Numbered from the stretch's first letter, positions 47,205 through 56,531 are shown. The stretch: 64,000 nucleotides of DNA from Cellulomonas sp. Root930 (GCA_001429255.1 LMJI01000001.1:909256-973255), one strand, 5' to 3'. The notes: generated by a model from the sequence alone, not told the origin. A program made the numbers and translations.

Positions 47205-47972
47205 GTGATCTCCGCGCTGCACGTCCAGCTGGCCAGCTCCGACCCCGCGGCCGACCGGGCGTTCCTGCGGGACGTGCTCGGGTGGTCGTCGGTCGAGGAC
47301 GCGACGTCGGGCGACGGGTGGCTGATCTTCGCGCTCCCGCCGGCGGAGCTCGGGGTGCATCCCGGCGACAGCGCGGACGGCGCGACGCTGCACCTCATGT
47401 GCGACGACCTGGACCGGACGCTGGCCGACCTGGCGGCCAAGGGCGTGCGGCCGATCGGGCACCCGCACACCGAGGACTGGGGCGTCGTCACCCGGATCCC
47501 GCTGCCCAGCGGCGGGTCGCTCGGGCTGTATGAGCCGCGGCACCCGTCACCGCTCACGATCTTCGGCGGGCCGGCCGTCCGCGAGCCGATCACGCGGCAC
47601 GCGGGCCTGGAGCTCTCCCTCTCGACGACCGTGCTGGAGGCGCGCGACGCCAACGCGCTCGCGGACTTCTACCGACGCCTGCTGGGCTGGCGCGTGATGG
47701 GCGAGGAGCCCGGCTGGGTGCTGCTCCGACCGCCCGGGGGCGGGACCGGCGTCGCGTTCAGCTCCGACCCGCTCTACGAGGCACCGGTCTGGCCGGCGAC
47801 CACGGACCACCAGCAGATGATGGAGCACCTGGACATCTGGGTGAACGACATGCCGCGCGGCGTCGAGCACGCGCTCGCCGAGGGCGCCACGCTCGCGGAG
47901 CTCCAGCCGCAGGAGGACGTCCGCGTCATGTTCGATCCGGCCGGCCACCCGTTCTGCCTCTTCGAGAGCTGA
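47205..47972 (+). CDS. Two-domain VOC (glyoxalase/bleomycin-resistance) protein
   Basis: A 255-residue protein with two VOC modules (about residues 1-115 and 125-250). Each has the beta-alpha-beta3 pattern: ALHVQLASSDPAADRAFLRDVLGW and TTVLEARDANALADFYRRLLGW are the module starts, and the second ends in FDPAGHPFCLFE. VOC proteins are metal-dependent lyases, isomerases or drug-binding proteins; the role here is unknown. A GTG 12 codons earlier (47169) has AAGGGG upstream and is a possible start. The 3' end overlaps the convergent SDR gene by 47 bp. Confidence 0.8.
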   Translation: MISALHVQLASSDPAADRAFLRDVLGWSSVEDATSGDGWLIFALPPAELGVHPGDSADGATLHLMCDDLDRTLADLAAKGVRPIGHPHTEDWGVVTRIPLPSGGSLGLYEPRHPSPLTIFGGPAVREPITRHAGLELSLSTTVLEARDANALADFYRRLLGWRVMGEEPGWVLLRPPGGGTGVAFSSDPLYEAPVWPATTDHQQMMEHLDIWVNDMPRGVEHALAEGATLAELQPQEDVRVMFDPAGHPFCLFES

Positions 47973-48738
47973 CGGTCTCGAGCCACCGCGCGAACGTCAC
48001 CCGACCGATCGCGTTCTCGGGCGTGAGGTGGTCGCCGCGGCGGAACCCGCCCAGCCCCGGCACCGGCACGCTCCACACCGGTCGGCGCCTACCGGTCGCC
48101 GCGAGGTACGTGCGCATGAGCTCGGTGGTGGAGAGCACCTCCGGCCCGCCCAGGTCGTCCACGCGGCCGGACGGGCCGGCGTCCACCAGCTCCACCAACC
48201 GCCGAGCGACCTCGCGGACGTCGACGGGCTGGTCGTCCATGCCCGCCGGGGCGATCGCGACCGGTCCCCGCGACAGGACCTCCAGAAGGGTGGCGACGAA
48301 GTCGTGGAACTGGGTCGCGCGCTGGATGGTCCACGGCACGCCGCCGTCCTCGATGATCTCCTCGACCCGGCGCTTGGCCTTGTAGAGCGGGAAGGGCACC
48401 CGGTCGACGCCGACGATCGAGATGTAGACCAGGTGCGGCACCTCTGCCGCGCGGGCCGCGAGGAGCAGCTGCACCGCAGCGTCGAGGTCGCGGTCGGGCT
48501 TGCGCGGGTCGCTGGCACAGTGCACCACCGCGGCGACGCCGCCGAGCGCCTCTCGCAGACCGTCGCCGGTGAGCAGGTCGCCGACCACCCACTCGACCGC
48601 GTCCGGGACGGCGGGCGACGGACCACGCCGGCTGAGCACCCGCACCGGCCGGCCGGCGTCGAGGAACGTGTGCACGAGGGCTCGGCCCAGGGTCCCGGTG
48701 CCACCGGTGACCAGCACGGGGCGTTCGTCGTCGGCCAT
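47926..48738 (-). CDS. NAD(P)-binding SDR, NmrA-like
   Basis: A 270-residue atypical short-chain dehydrogenase/reductase. The nucleotide loop is VLVTGGTGTLGRALV; VVHCASDP, VYISIVGVDR and PLYKAKRRVEEII follow, as in NmrA/HSCARG-type proteins that sense NADP or reduce small substrates. CAGGAT stands 7 bases before this ATG (leaderless pattern); an ATG three codons earlier overlaps that box. The 3' 47 bp are antisense to the VOC gene end. Confidence 0.82.
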   Translation of the reverse strand: MADDERPVLVTGGTGTLGRALVHTFLDAGRPVRVLSRRGPSPAVPDAVEWVVGDLLTGDGLREALGGVAAVVHCASDPRKPDRDLDAAVQLLLAARAAEVPHLVYISIVGVDRVPFPLYKAKRRVEEIIEDGGVPWTIQRATQFHDFVATLLEVLSRGPVAIAPAGMDDQPVDVREVARRLVELVDAGPSGRVDDLGGPEVLSTTELMRTYLAATGRRRPVWSVPVPGLGGFRRGDHLTPENAIGRVTFARWLETVSSRRGRTGGRPDRT

Positions 48739-48870
48739 GCCCGCCATCCTGGCGCACGCTTCGGGGTGCCGACGAGCCCGCAGGAGCGGTCGATCCGGCC
48801 GCGCCTGTGACGGCCAGGCCCGCTGGGGTGCCTGGAGACCGGTACCCGGTGCGGCCCTGGTCGGGCACGA

Positions 48871-48904
48871 ACGCGGCCCGGGTCGGCGTTGACCCGGGCC
48901 GCGT
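48871..48904 (-). terminator. Terminator after aceB
   Basis: Perfect 14-bp stem of ACGCGGCCCGGGTC (48871-48884) and its complement (48891-48904) with a 6-base loop, 12 bases after the aceB stop. Same design as the metE terminator. Confidence 0.85.
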
Positions 48905-48916
48905 CGCGGTCGTCGC

Positions 48917-50560
48917 TCAGGCGCGGTCGACCAGGAACTGCGTGTACGCCGGCACCGTGAGGAACGTCGGGAAGTCCTCCGCCAGGGCCACCTGCCGGAA
49001 CAGGTCGGCCGCGTCGTCGTACCGGTCCCCGTCCCACCGCGGCAGCTCGCCCAGCACGTCGGCCAGCACCTTCTCGACCCGCTCGGCGTCGATGCGCGTG
49101 CCCTCGGCGGTGACGACCTCCTGGTGCACCCACTGCCACACCTGCGACCGCGAGATCTCGGCCGTGGCGGCGTCCTCCATGAGGTGGTCGATGGCGACCG
49201 CGCCGATGCCCCGCAGCCACGCCTCGAGGTACCGGACGCCCACCGACACGTTGCCGCGCAGCCCGCCGTCGGTGACAGCCCCGGGCTCGCCGCCGCCGGC
49301 CGACGGGATGTCCAGCAGGTCCGCGGCGGTGACGTGGACCTCCGACCGCAGCCGGTGACGCTGGTCGATCCGGTCGCCGAGCGCCTCGTCGAACACCTCG
49401 CGCGCGACGGGCACGAGGTCGGGGTGAGCCACCCAGGTGCCGTCGTACCCCTGCCCGGCCTCCCGCTGCTTGTCCGCCCTGACCTGCGCCAGCGCCTTGT
49501 CGGTGACCTCCGGGTCGCGGCGGTCGGGGATGAACGCGCTCATGCCGCCGATGGCCTGGGCGCCCCGCTTGTGGCAGGTGGCGACGAGCAGCTCGGTGTA
49601 CGCCTTCATGAACGGGACCGTCATCGTCACGCTGCCGCGGTCCGGCAGGACGAACCGGGGCCCGCGAGCGCGGAAGTTCTTGATGACGCTGAAGATGTAG
49701 TCCCAGCGGCCGGCGTTCAGGCCGGCGCAGTGGTCGCGCAGCTCGTAGAGGATCTCCTCCATCTCGAACGCGGCCGTGATGGTCTCGATGAGCACCGTCG
49801 CGCGGATGGTGCCGTACCGCAGACCCAGGTAGGTCTCGGTGAACCGGAACACCTCGTCCCAGAGGCGCGCCTCCAGGTGCCCCTCCAGCTTGGGCAGGTA
49901 GAGGTAGGGGCCGCGGCCGGAGTCGATGAGCGCCTGCGCGTTGTGGAACAGGTACAGGCCGGCGTCGACCAGGCTCGCGGAGGCCGCACACGTCTGACCC
50001 GCGCGGTCCGTGAACTCCAGGTGCTTCTCGGTCAGGTGCCAGCCGCGGGGACGGAAGACGATCGTCGGGGTCACCGCACCGACCGCGTACTCCTTGCCCT
50101 CGGGCGACGTGAAGTCGATCTGCCCGCGGATGGCGTCGAACAGGCTGTGCTGCCCGCCGATGACGTTGGTCCACGTGGGGCTGGTGGCGTCCTCCATGTC
50201 CGCCAGCCAGACCTTCGCGCCGCTGTTCAGCGCGTTGATCGTCATCTTGCGGTCGGTGGGGCCGGTGATCTCGACGCGCCGGTCCTCCAGGCCCGGACCC
50301 GGACCGGCCACGCGCCAGCTGGTGTCGGCCCGGATGCCCGCGGTCAGGGGCAGGAAGTCGGGGTCGGCTCCGTTGGAGAACCGCGTCCGGCGGTGCTGGC
50401 GGCCCAGCAGCAGGTCGTGGCGTCGGCTGGAGAAGCGCAGGTGCAGGTCGGTGAGGAAGTCGATGGCCTCGGTGGTGAGGATCTCGGTCGCGCCGGGCAC
50501 GGACGGCCCGGTCTGCTCCAGATGAGGTCGGATCAGCGGCGGGGGGATGGTGATGGTCAT
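48917..50560 (-). CDS. aceB: Malate synthase A
   Basis: A 547-residue enzyme that joins glyoxylate and acetyl-CoA to malate in the glyoxylate shunt. The family signature is in LRDHCAGLNAGRWDYIFS; the TIM-barrel core includes LADMEDATSPTW and PKLEGHLEAR. CAGGAG stands 8 bases before the ATG. It follows aceA on the same strand with a hairpin in the 112-bp gap, so it may be partly separated. Works with AceA to grow on acetate or fatty acids. Confidence 0.95.
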   Translation of the reverse strand: MTITIPPPLIRPHLEQTGPSVPGATEILTTEAIDFLTDLHLRFSSRRHDLLLGRQHRRTRFSNGADPDFLPLTAGIRADTSWRVAGPGPGLEDRRVEITGPTDRKMTINALNSGAKVWLADMEDATSPTWTNVIGGQHSLFDAIRGQIDFTSPEGKEYAVGAVTPTIVFRPRGWHLTEKHLEFTDRAGQTCAASASLVDAGLYLFHNAQALIDSGRGPYLYLPKLEGHLEARLWDEVFRFTETYLGLRYGTIRATVLIETITAAFEMEEILYELRDHCAGLNAGRWDYIFSVIKNFRARGPRFVLPDRGSVTMTVPFMKAYTELLVATCHKRGAQAIGGMSAFIPDRRDPEVTDKALAQVRADKQREAGQGYDGTWVAHPDLVPVAREVFDEALGDRIDQRHRLRSEVHVTAADLLDIPSAGGGEPGAVTDGGLRGNVSVGVRYLEAWLRGIGAVAIDHLMEDAATAEISRSQVWQWVHQEVVTAEGTRIDAERVEKVLADVLGELPRWDGDRYDDAADLFRQVALAEDFPTFLTVPAYTQFLVDRA

Positions 50561-50586
50561 GGCGGTGCTCCTGGTGCTGGGGGCCA

Positions 50587-50635
50587 CGAGTTCGGCAGTT
50601 CCGGTCGAGCTCGGTTGCTACAGCTGCCGAACTCG
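50587..50635 (-). terminator. Hairpin between aceA and aceB
   Basis: CGAGTTCGGCAG (50587-50598) and CTGCCGAACTCG (50624-50635), 12 perfect pairs with a 25-base loop. A third partial copy, CCGAACTCG, is at 50644-50652. It could attenuate aceA transcription before aceB. Confidence 0.7.
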
Positions 50636-50672
50636 ACGCGAACCACCGAACTCGCGGCCTGGGGAAGGGAGG

Positions 50673-51971
50673 TCAGTGGGTGAACTGGGCGGTTTCCGTC
50701 GAACCCGCGAGCGCGAGGGTGGCGCTCTCCGGGGAGATCGCCGTGGCGACGCGGTCGAAGTAGCCGGTGCCGACCTCGCGCTGGTGGCGCGTGGCGGTGT
50801 AGCCGTCGGACTCGGAGGCGATCTCGGCCTCCTGCAGCTCGACGTACGCGCTCATGCCGCGCTCGGCGTAGCCGCGGGCGAGATCGAACATCGAGTGGTT
50901 GAGGGCGTGGAACCCGGCCAGGGTGATGAACTGGAACACGTACCCGTGGCCGGCCAGCTCCCGCTGGAACCGCGCGATCTGCAGGTCGTCCAGCTGCGAG
51001 CGCCAGTGGAACGACGGCGAGCAGTTGTACGCGAGGAGCTTGCCGGGGAACCGGTCGTGGATCCGCTCGGCGAACTCGATCGCGGCCGCGACGTCCGGCG
51101 TCGACGTCTCCACCCAGATGAGGTCGGAGTGCGGCGCGTACGCCTCGGCGCGGGCGACGACGGGGTCCAGTCCCGGGCGCACCCGGTAGTAGCCCTCGGC
51201 GGTCCGCTCCCCGGTGAGGAACGGCTCGTCGCGGCTGTCGATGTCCGACGTCAGCAGGTCGGCACCGAGGGCGTCGGTGCGCGCGACGATGACCGTGGGC
51301 ACGCCGGCGACGTCGGCCGCGAGCCGCGCGGCGGACAGGGTCCGCACGTGCTGCGACGTCGGCACCAGGACCTTGCCGCCCAGGTGGCCGCACTTCTTCT
51401 CGGCCGCCAGCTGGTCCTCCCAGTGCACGCCCGCCGCACCCGCCTGGATCATCGAGTGCATGAGCTCGTAGGCGTTCAGCGGCCCACCGAACCCGGCCTC
51501 GGCGTCAGCGACGATCGGCGCCAGCCACTCCCGGGTGCGGCGACCGGTCTCGGCGAACTCGATCTGGTCGGCGCGCAGGAGCGCGTTGTTGATGCGGCGC
51601 ACGACGGCCGGCACCGAGTTGACCGGGTACAGGGACTGGTCCGGGTAGGTCTGGCCCGACAGGTTGGCGTCGGCCGCCACCTGCCAGCCGGACAGGTAGA
51701 TGGCCTCGAGCCCGGCGCGGACCTGCTGCACGGCCTGGTTGCCGGTCAGCGCGCCCAGCGCCGGCACCAGCGTGCGGGAGTGCAGGAGCTGCCACAGGCG
51801 CTCGGCCCCCCTGCGGGCGAGCGTGCTCTCCTCGCGGACCGACCCCCGAAGGGCGACGACGTCCTCGGCGGTGTGGGTGCGGCGGATGCCGGCCCACCGC
51901 GCGTCGAGGTCCCAGCTCGCCGCGAGCTCGGCCGCGGTCTCGGTCTGGTCGCCGTGCCTGTACGTGCTCAT
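50673..51971 (-). CDS. aceA: Isocitrate lyase
   Basis: A 432-residue enzyme that splits isocitrate to succinate and glyoxylate. The catalytic KKCGH signature is in [23 protein letters not shown] and YNCSPSFHW are further family marks. GGAGG lies 6 bases before the ATG. It is divergent from the RamB-type regulator, and the space between them holds candidate operator sites. First enzyme of the shunt completed by AceB. Confidence 0.97.
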   Translation of the reverse strand: MSTYRHGDQTETAAELAASWDLDARWAGIRRTHTAEDVVALRGSVREESTLARRGAERLWQLLHSRTLVPALGALTGNQAVQQVRAGLEAIYLSGWQVAADANLSGQTYPDQSLYPVNSVPAVVRRINNALLRADQIEFAETGRRTREWLAPIVADAEAGFGGPLNAYELMHSMIQAGAAGVHWEDQLAAEKKCGHLGGKVLVPTSQHVRTLSAARLAADVAGVPTVIVARTDALGADLLTSDIDSRDEPFLTGERTAEGYYRVRPGLDPVVARAEAYAPHSDLIWVETSTPDVAAAIEFAERIHDRFPGKLLAYNCSPSFHWRSQLDDLQIARFQRELAGHGYVFQFITLAGFHALNHSMFDLARGYAERGMSAYVELQEAEIASESDGYTATRHQREVGTGYFDRVATAISPESATLALAGSTETAQFTH

Positions 51972-52019
51972 CGTGATCCTCCGTCATTGGCGGTTCTTCT
52001 CGGCCCTTCGGCCTGACCT

Positions 52020-52061
52020 CGACTTTCCTCGCTGTTCCACGGTTCTTCCCTGGCAAAGTCG
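52020..52061. promoter_or_regulatory. Candidate RamB-type operator between aceA and ramB
   Basis: CGACTTT (52020-52026) and AAAGTCG (52055-52061) form an inverted pair; the second sits in GGCAAAGTCGG, which resembles the ACTTTGC core known for the C. glutamicum RamB site. A direct repeat CGGTTCTTC also occurs at 51991-51999 and 52040-52048. Placement fits repression of aceA and autoregulation. Confidence 0.5.
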
Positions 52062-52121
52062 GCAGAAGATCGGCGTTCCTTCTCCTGGACAGAAGCGCAG
52101 ACGGCAGGCGATGGTGGACGC

Positions 52122-53573
52122 ATGACGACGACGGCCAACGGCGGCCTCGACACGCTGGTGCTGGGACGACGGATCCGGCACCTGCGCACGGGCCGGAACA
52201 TGACGCTCGACGACCTGGGCACGGCGATCGGTCGCGCGCCCTCGCAGGTGTCGATGCTGGAGAACGGTCACCGCGAGCCCAAGCTCTCGCTGCTTGCCCA
52301 GGTGGCGGAGGCGCTCGACGTCCCGCTGTCCGAGCTGCTGCGCACCGAGCCGCCCACGCGCCGCGCCGCCCTGGAGGTCGAGCTCGAGCGCGCGCAGCGT
52401 GGCCCGCTCTTCGCGTCCCTCGGCGTCTCACCCGTGAAGGTCGGTCGCTCCCTGCCGGCCGACGCCCTCGAGGCGCTGGTGCGCCTGCAGGCCGAGATCC
52501 AGCGCCTGCTGACCGAGAATGCGGCCACGCCGGAGGAGGCCCGCCGCGCCAACGCGGAGCTCCGCATCCGGATGCGCGCGCAGGACAACTACTTCCCGGA
52601 GCTCGAGGACCACGCCCGCCGCCTGCTCGCCGCGATCGACCACCCCGGCGGCCCGCTGTCCCAGCGCGCGACCGCGGACATCGCCGCGCACCTGGGCTTC
52701 GGCCTGCACTACGTGCCCGACCTGCCGCACTCCACGCGCTCGGTCACCGACCTGGCCAACGGCCGCATCTACCTGCCGCAGGGCAACCCCGGCACCAGCG
52801 ACGCCCGCTCACCGCTCCTGCAGGCCATCGCCAGCCACGTGCTCGGTCATGCCGAGCCCAAGGACTACGGCGACTTCCTGCGCCAGCGCGTCGAGGCCAA
52901 CTACCTGGCCGCCGCGCTGATGCTCCCGGAGGACGGCGCGGTGCCGTTCCTGCAGGAGGCCAAGGCCGAGCGGCGGCTGTCGGTGGAGGACCTTCGCGAC
53001 GCCTTCGCCGTGCCCTACGAGACCGCCGCGCACCGGTTCACCAACCTGGCCACCCGCCACCTGGGCATCCCCGTGCACTTCATGAAGGTCCACGAGGGTG
53101 GCACCCTGCACAAGGCCTACGAGAACGACGGCGTGAAGTTCCCGGCGGACCCGCTGGGCGCCATCGAGGGGCAGCCCGTCTGCCGGCAGTGGACCGCCCG
53201 CGTGGTGTTCACCCTGCCCGACCGGTTCTCGCCGTACTACCAGTACACCGACACGTCGTCCGGCACGTACTGGTGCACGAGCCGCGTGCAGCCGTCGTCG
53301 CAGGGCGCGTTCTCTGTGTCCGTCGGGGTGCCGTTCGCCCAGGTCCGCTGGTTCCGGGGCCGCGAGACGACCGAGCGCGCGGCGTCGAAGTGCCCGGACC
53401 CGACGTGCTGCCGCCAGCCGCCGACCGACCTGGCCGAGCGCTGGTCCGACAAGTCCTGGCCGAGCGCCCGCCCGCACGCCTCCCTGCTGGCCGCGCTGCC
53501 CGTGGGGGTGTTCCCCGGGGTCGACACGACCGAGGTCTACCGATTCCTGGACCGGCACGCGCCGCAGGCGTGA
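52122..53573 (+). CDS. ramB: RamB/ScfR-type XRE regulator of glyoxylate genes
   Basis: A 483-residue regulator. Residues about 14-67 are an XRE helix-turn-helix (LGRRIRHLRTGRNMTLDDLG, then SMLENGHREP). An IrrE-like middle follows; its HExxH is altered to SHVLGH, so the peptidase site seems lost. The C-terminal part (DUF2083-type) has clustered Cys (KCPDPTCC). This build matches RamB, the regulator of acetate metabolism and the glyoxylate cycle in corynebacteria. Divergent from aceA, its expected target. Confidence 0.85.
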   Translation: MTTTANGGLDTLVLGRRIRHLRTGRNMTLDDLGTAIGRAPSQVSMLENGHREPKLSLLAQVAEALDVPLSELLRTEPPTRRAALEVELERAQRGPLFASLGVSPVKVGRSLPADALEALVRLQAEIQRLLTENAATPEEARRANAELRIRMRAQDNYFPELEDHARRLLAAIDHPGGPLSQRATADIAAHLGFGLHYVPDLPHSTRSVTDLANGRIYLPQGNPGTSDARSPLLQAIASHVLGHAEPKDYGDFLRQRVEANYLAAALMLPEDGAVPFLQEAKAERRLSVEDLRDAFAVPYETAAHRFTNLATRHLGIPVHFMKVHEGGTLHKAYENDGVKFPADPLGAIEGQPVCRQWTARVVFTLPDRFSPYYQYTDTSSGTYWCTSRVQPSSQGAFSVSVGVPFAQVRWFRGRETTERAASKCPDPTCCRQPPTDLAERWSDKSWPSARPHASLLAALPVGVFPGVDTTEVYRFLDRHAPQA

Positions 53574-53586
53574 GGTCGGGCTGCGG

Positions 53587-54630
53587 TCACCTCTTCTTCT
53601 CGCAGGCGACCCCGTCTCCGTCGCGGTCGAGCTTGTCGCTGTAGCCGGGGTCGCCCACGCGGAGCGGCGCTGCGCCCGCAGCCCGGACCGCGTCGCAGTT
53701 CTTGTAGGAGACCGCGCCGCCCGACGACGTGCCGGGTGCCTTGCTCGCCGCTACCGCCTCGGCGGCGACGCGAGCGGCCTCCGCGTCGGCGGCCGCCTGC
53801 GCCTGCCGGGCCGCTTCGTCCGCCGCCGCCTGAGCAGCCTTGGCCGCGGCTGCCTCGGCAGCGACCCGCTCCGCCTCGACGCGCTGCTCCTCCGCGACCC
53901 GCGCCTGCTGCAGGGCGGCCTCGGCTGCTCGCAGACGCTCGGTCACCGCAGCCGTCCGACTGCGCAGGTCCGCGACCATCACCGCCGGCAGCCCCGACGC
54001 CGCGTCCCCGTCCAGCTGGGAGGTGACCGCCGCTGCCGTCACCAGCGCGGCCGCGACCGCGGCTCCACGCCGGTCCACCTCGTCGAGCCCGGCACCGGCA
54101 GGCAGCGACGCCGCCGCGGCGACGGGCTCCTCGCCGGCGACCTCGAGCGCGCTCACCTGCGCCGACACCGTGCACTGCGCATCCGCGCCGAACAGCCCGA
54201 CTCCGGCCGCGATCGCCTCCTCCTCCGCGGCAAGCACCTCGTCGGTGACCATCGTGTTGGCGAGCGTGTGCCCCAGCCCGAGCCGAGCCGGCTCGGCGTT
54301 GATCAGCACGTCGTCGGCGTAGACGGCGGCGAGGTTCTCGCCGGAGACCTCGACGCGCACCTCCGCCCCGGCGGGCAGCAGCTCCCCGAGCGCCTGTGCC
54401 GCTTCGGCCCCGAGGCACTCGTCCAGCGCCGGCGAGTCGAGCCCGAGCAGCGTGACGGCGGTCGAGGTCCCGTCCTGCTCCAGCTCGACCGTGTTCCCGT
54501 CGACCACCCCGACGACCGTCACGGCGTCGTTGCCGGCACCGAGGTCGGAGGCGGCGGCCGCGCTGCAGCCGGTCGCGGTGGCTGCGACGAGAAGACCGAG
54601 GAGGGCGACGAGCGACCGGTGGGAACGCAT
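53587..54630 (-). CDS. Lipoprotein with degenerate SNase domain, coiled coil and Excalibur domain
   Basis: A 347-residue envelope protein. A signal peptide ends at a lipobox-like ATGC (Cys22). Residues about 37-145 align with a staphylococcal-nuclease fold (VVDGNTVEL, LLGLDSPALDECLG) but the catalytic Arg, Glu and Arg are replaced, so it should be inactive. Residues about 205-295 are an Ala/Glu-rich coiled coil. The last 38 residues are an Excalibur domain (YKNCDAVRAAG, then DRDGDGVACE), which binds calcium. Probably a wall-associated scaffold; role unknown. Confidence 0.8.
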   Translation of the reverse strand: MRSHRSLVALLGLLVAATATGCSAAAASDLGAGNDAVTVVGVVDGNTVELEQDGTSTAVTLLGLDSPALDECLGAEAAQALGELLPAGAEVRVEVSGENLAAVYADDVLINAEPARLGLGHTLANTMVTDEVLAAEEEAIAAGVGLFGADAQCTVSAQVSALEVAGEEPVAAAASLPAGAGLDEVDRRGAAVAAALVTAAAVTSQLDGDAASGLPAVMVADLRSRTAAVTERLRAAEAALQQARVAEEQRVEAERVAAEAAAAKAAQAAADEAARQAQAAADAEAARVAAEAVAASKAPGTSSGGAVSYKNCDAVRAAGAAPLRVGDPGYSDKLDRDGDGVACEKKR

Positions 54631-54697
54631 GCTGGCGACATCGGTCGTCAGGCGCGCCCGGTTGACCGCCGCCCGGACCGTTCAGCCGTCCGCCCGA

Positions 54698-55264
54698 TCA
54701 GGCGACGGCGGCGCCACGCTCCGTCCGCACGCGGCGGATCGCCGCGGCGAGTCCCGTACGGGCTGCGAGCGCGTCCACGTGCACCAGGGCGTCGGCGCCC
54801 AGGTCGCGGTGCAGCTCCACGAGGTCGGCGAGCAGGTCCTGGTGCGGGACCGGCACCGTGGCGTCGAGGAGTGTCTCCGTGCCGTCGGTCACCATGTACG
54901 CCATCGCCGGACCGAACTCGTCGGCAGGCGCCACACGGAAGCGCACCGACCCGACCTCGACCGGCGCGGGGAGGGCCTGGCCGCGCACGTGACCGATCTC
55001 GAGCAGGTCGCGGATCGCCTTCGCGCCGGCGGCGTCGAGGCCCGCCGAGGCGTCGAGCGAGTCGAGGTCCGCGAGCACGACGCACCCCTCGCCCGGCTCG
55101 TCGGCCCCCGGGTGCCAGGAGGCGTCGACCTCGAGCGCGAGGAAGCCGCCGCTGACCGAGAACGCGTCCCGGATGAGCGCCGCACGCTCGTCGGCCGACA
55201 TCCCGCGCAGGGGGTGGCGGCGGGTGGAGCCGGCGGAGCCGCAGGAGCAGGACAGAGTGATCAT
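54698..55264 (-). CDS. Protein of unknown function
   Basis: A 188-residue protein I do not recognise. It begins MITLSCSCGSAGS, with a CxC pair, then a mixed alpha/beta part with two Asp-rich stretches (VVLADLDSLDASAGLDAAG, AYMVTDGTETLLDATV) and a basic C-terminal helix. No signal peptide or membrane segment. The start is uncertain: the ATG has GGTGG 3 bases upstream and a farther start at 55294 exists. It stands alone between the Excalibur gene and the monooxygenase gene. Confidence 0.5.
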   Translation of the reverse strand: MITLSCSCGSAGSTRRHPLRGMSADERAALIRDAFSVSGGFLALEVDASWHPGADEPGEGCVVLADLDSLDASAGLDAAGAKAIRDLLEIGHVRGQALPAPVEVGSVRFRVAPADEFGPAMAYMVTDGTETLLDATVPVPHQDLLADLVELHRDLGADALVHVDALAARTGLAAAIRRVRTERGAAVA

Positions 55265-55328
55265 GTCCACCAGGGTGCAGCCGACCACTGACACTCGGTG
55301 GTGGGCTCGCCGGGGAGGTCCGGATCGG

Positions 55329-56450
55329 TCAGGCCGGCGGGTCCCACCGCTGCACGGCTGCGGCCGCCCGCGCCGAGGCGGCGTCGGGCATCGCCCGCAG
55401 GAGCAGGTCCCGTGCCGCGGCGGCGGGCGCCCAGCCCAGCTGGGCCACTCGCCCGACCATCCGCGCCCGGCGCGCGATCGCCTGCGTCCGCGGACGCCGC
55501 AGCCGGTCGTACTCCCGCAGCGCCGCGCGCAGGTCGCCGTCGCACAGGACGGCGAGCGTCGCGGCGTCCTCGAGCGCCTGCCCGCCGCCCTGCCCCACGT
55601 CCGGCGTCATCGCGTGCGCCGCATCCCCGAGCAGGGCGACCCGACCCTGCACGAACGACGGCAGCCGGCCGCCGAGGTCGTGGATGTCGTGCCGCAGGAC
55701 CGCGGCCGGGTCGGTGCCGGCGACGAGCGCAGGGATGGGGTCGTGCCAGTGGTCGAAGCGCCGACGGACCTCCGCGCCCTCGTCGGCGAACCGGGTGCCC
55801 GCGGGAACGCTCGCGACGGCGAACCAGTACACGCGGCCGTCCCGGAGCGGCACGTACCCGAAGCGCTCGCCGCGGCCCCACGTCTCGCCCGCGCCGCCGA
55901 GCAGGTCGACGGCACCCTCGGTGACTCCCCGCCACGCGGTGTAGCCGGCGTACCGGGGCGACGCTCCGCGGGCGAACGTCCCCCGGACCGCGCTGCGCAG
56001 ACCGTCGGCGCCGACGACGAGGTCCCCGGCCGTGCGGCCGCCCGAGGAGTCGACGACGACCCCGCGCGCGTGCTCGACGCCGGTGACCGTCACGCCCGTG
56101 CGCACCGTGCCCGCGGGCAGCGCGCCCAGCAGCACGCGCTGCAGGTCCTGCCGGTGCACCACCGCGAGGTCCTGCGTGGAGCTCGCGGGGACCTCGACCA
56201 GCCACCGCCCCGACGGCTGCCGCTGGCCGGTCCGCAGGGTCGAGTCGTACGCCGCGGCGACCGCGCGGACCTCGTCGGCCAGGCCGAGAACTCCCAGCGC
56301 GGCGAGCCCGTTGGCGAACAGGGAGATCCCGGCGCCGGGCGCCGTCAGGTCGGGGCTGCGCTCCAGCACCGTGACGTCGTGCCCTCGGCGGTGAAGTCCC
56401 ACCGCGACCGCGAGCCCACCGATCCCTGCGCCGACGACCGTGACCTGCAT
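55329..56450 (-). CDS. FAD-dependent monooxygenase (UbiH/PHBH-like)
   Basis: A 373-residue group A flavoprotein hydroxylase. N-terminal dinucleotide loop VVGAGIGGLAVAVGLHRRGHDVTVLE, middle DG motif LVVGADGLRSAVR, and GRVALLGDAAHAMTPDVGQGGGQALEDA for FAD pyrophosphate. It adds one oxygen to an aromatic or other hydrophobic compound using NAD(P)H; substrate unknown. CATCCT stands 6 bases before the ATG (leaderless pattern). Upstream terminator at 56491-56522 separates it from the pectate lyase gene. Confidence 0.88.
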   Translation of the reverse strand: MQVTVVGAGIGGLAVAVGLHRRGHDVTVLERSPDLTAPGAGISLFANGLAALGVLGLADEVRAVAAAYDSTLRTGQRQPSGRWLVEVPASSTQDLAVVHRQDLQRVLLGALPAGTVRTGVTVTGVEHARGVVVDSSGGRTAGDLVVGADGLRSAVRGTFARGASPRYAGYTAWRGVTEGAVDLLGGAGETWGRGERFGYVPLRDGRVYWFAVASVPAGTRFADEGAEVRRRFDHWHDPIPALVAGTDPAAVLRHDIHDLGGRLPSFVQGRVALLGDAAHAMTPDVGQGGGQALEDAATLAVLCDGDLRAALREYDRLRRPRTQAIARRARMVGRVAQLGWAPAAAARDLLLRAMPDAASARAAAAVQRWDPPA

Positions 56451-56490
56451 GAGCACAGGATGCCGGGTCGGAGGGCCGATGGGACACAGT

Positions 56491-56522
56491 CGCGGCCCCC
56501 GGTCCGTGGACCGGGGGCCGCG
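56491..56522 (-). terminator. Terminator after the pectate lyase
   Basis: CGCGGCCCCCGGTCC (56491-56505) and its exact complement (56508-56522), 15 pairs (outer 14 usable) with a tiny loop, 9 bases after the pelA stop. Confidence 0.85.
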
Positions 56523-56531
56523 CTGAGGGGA

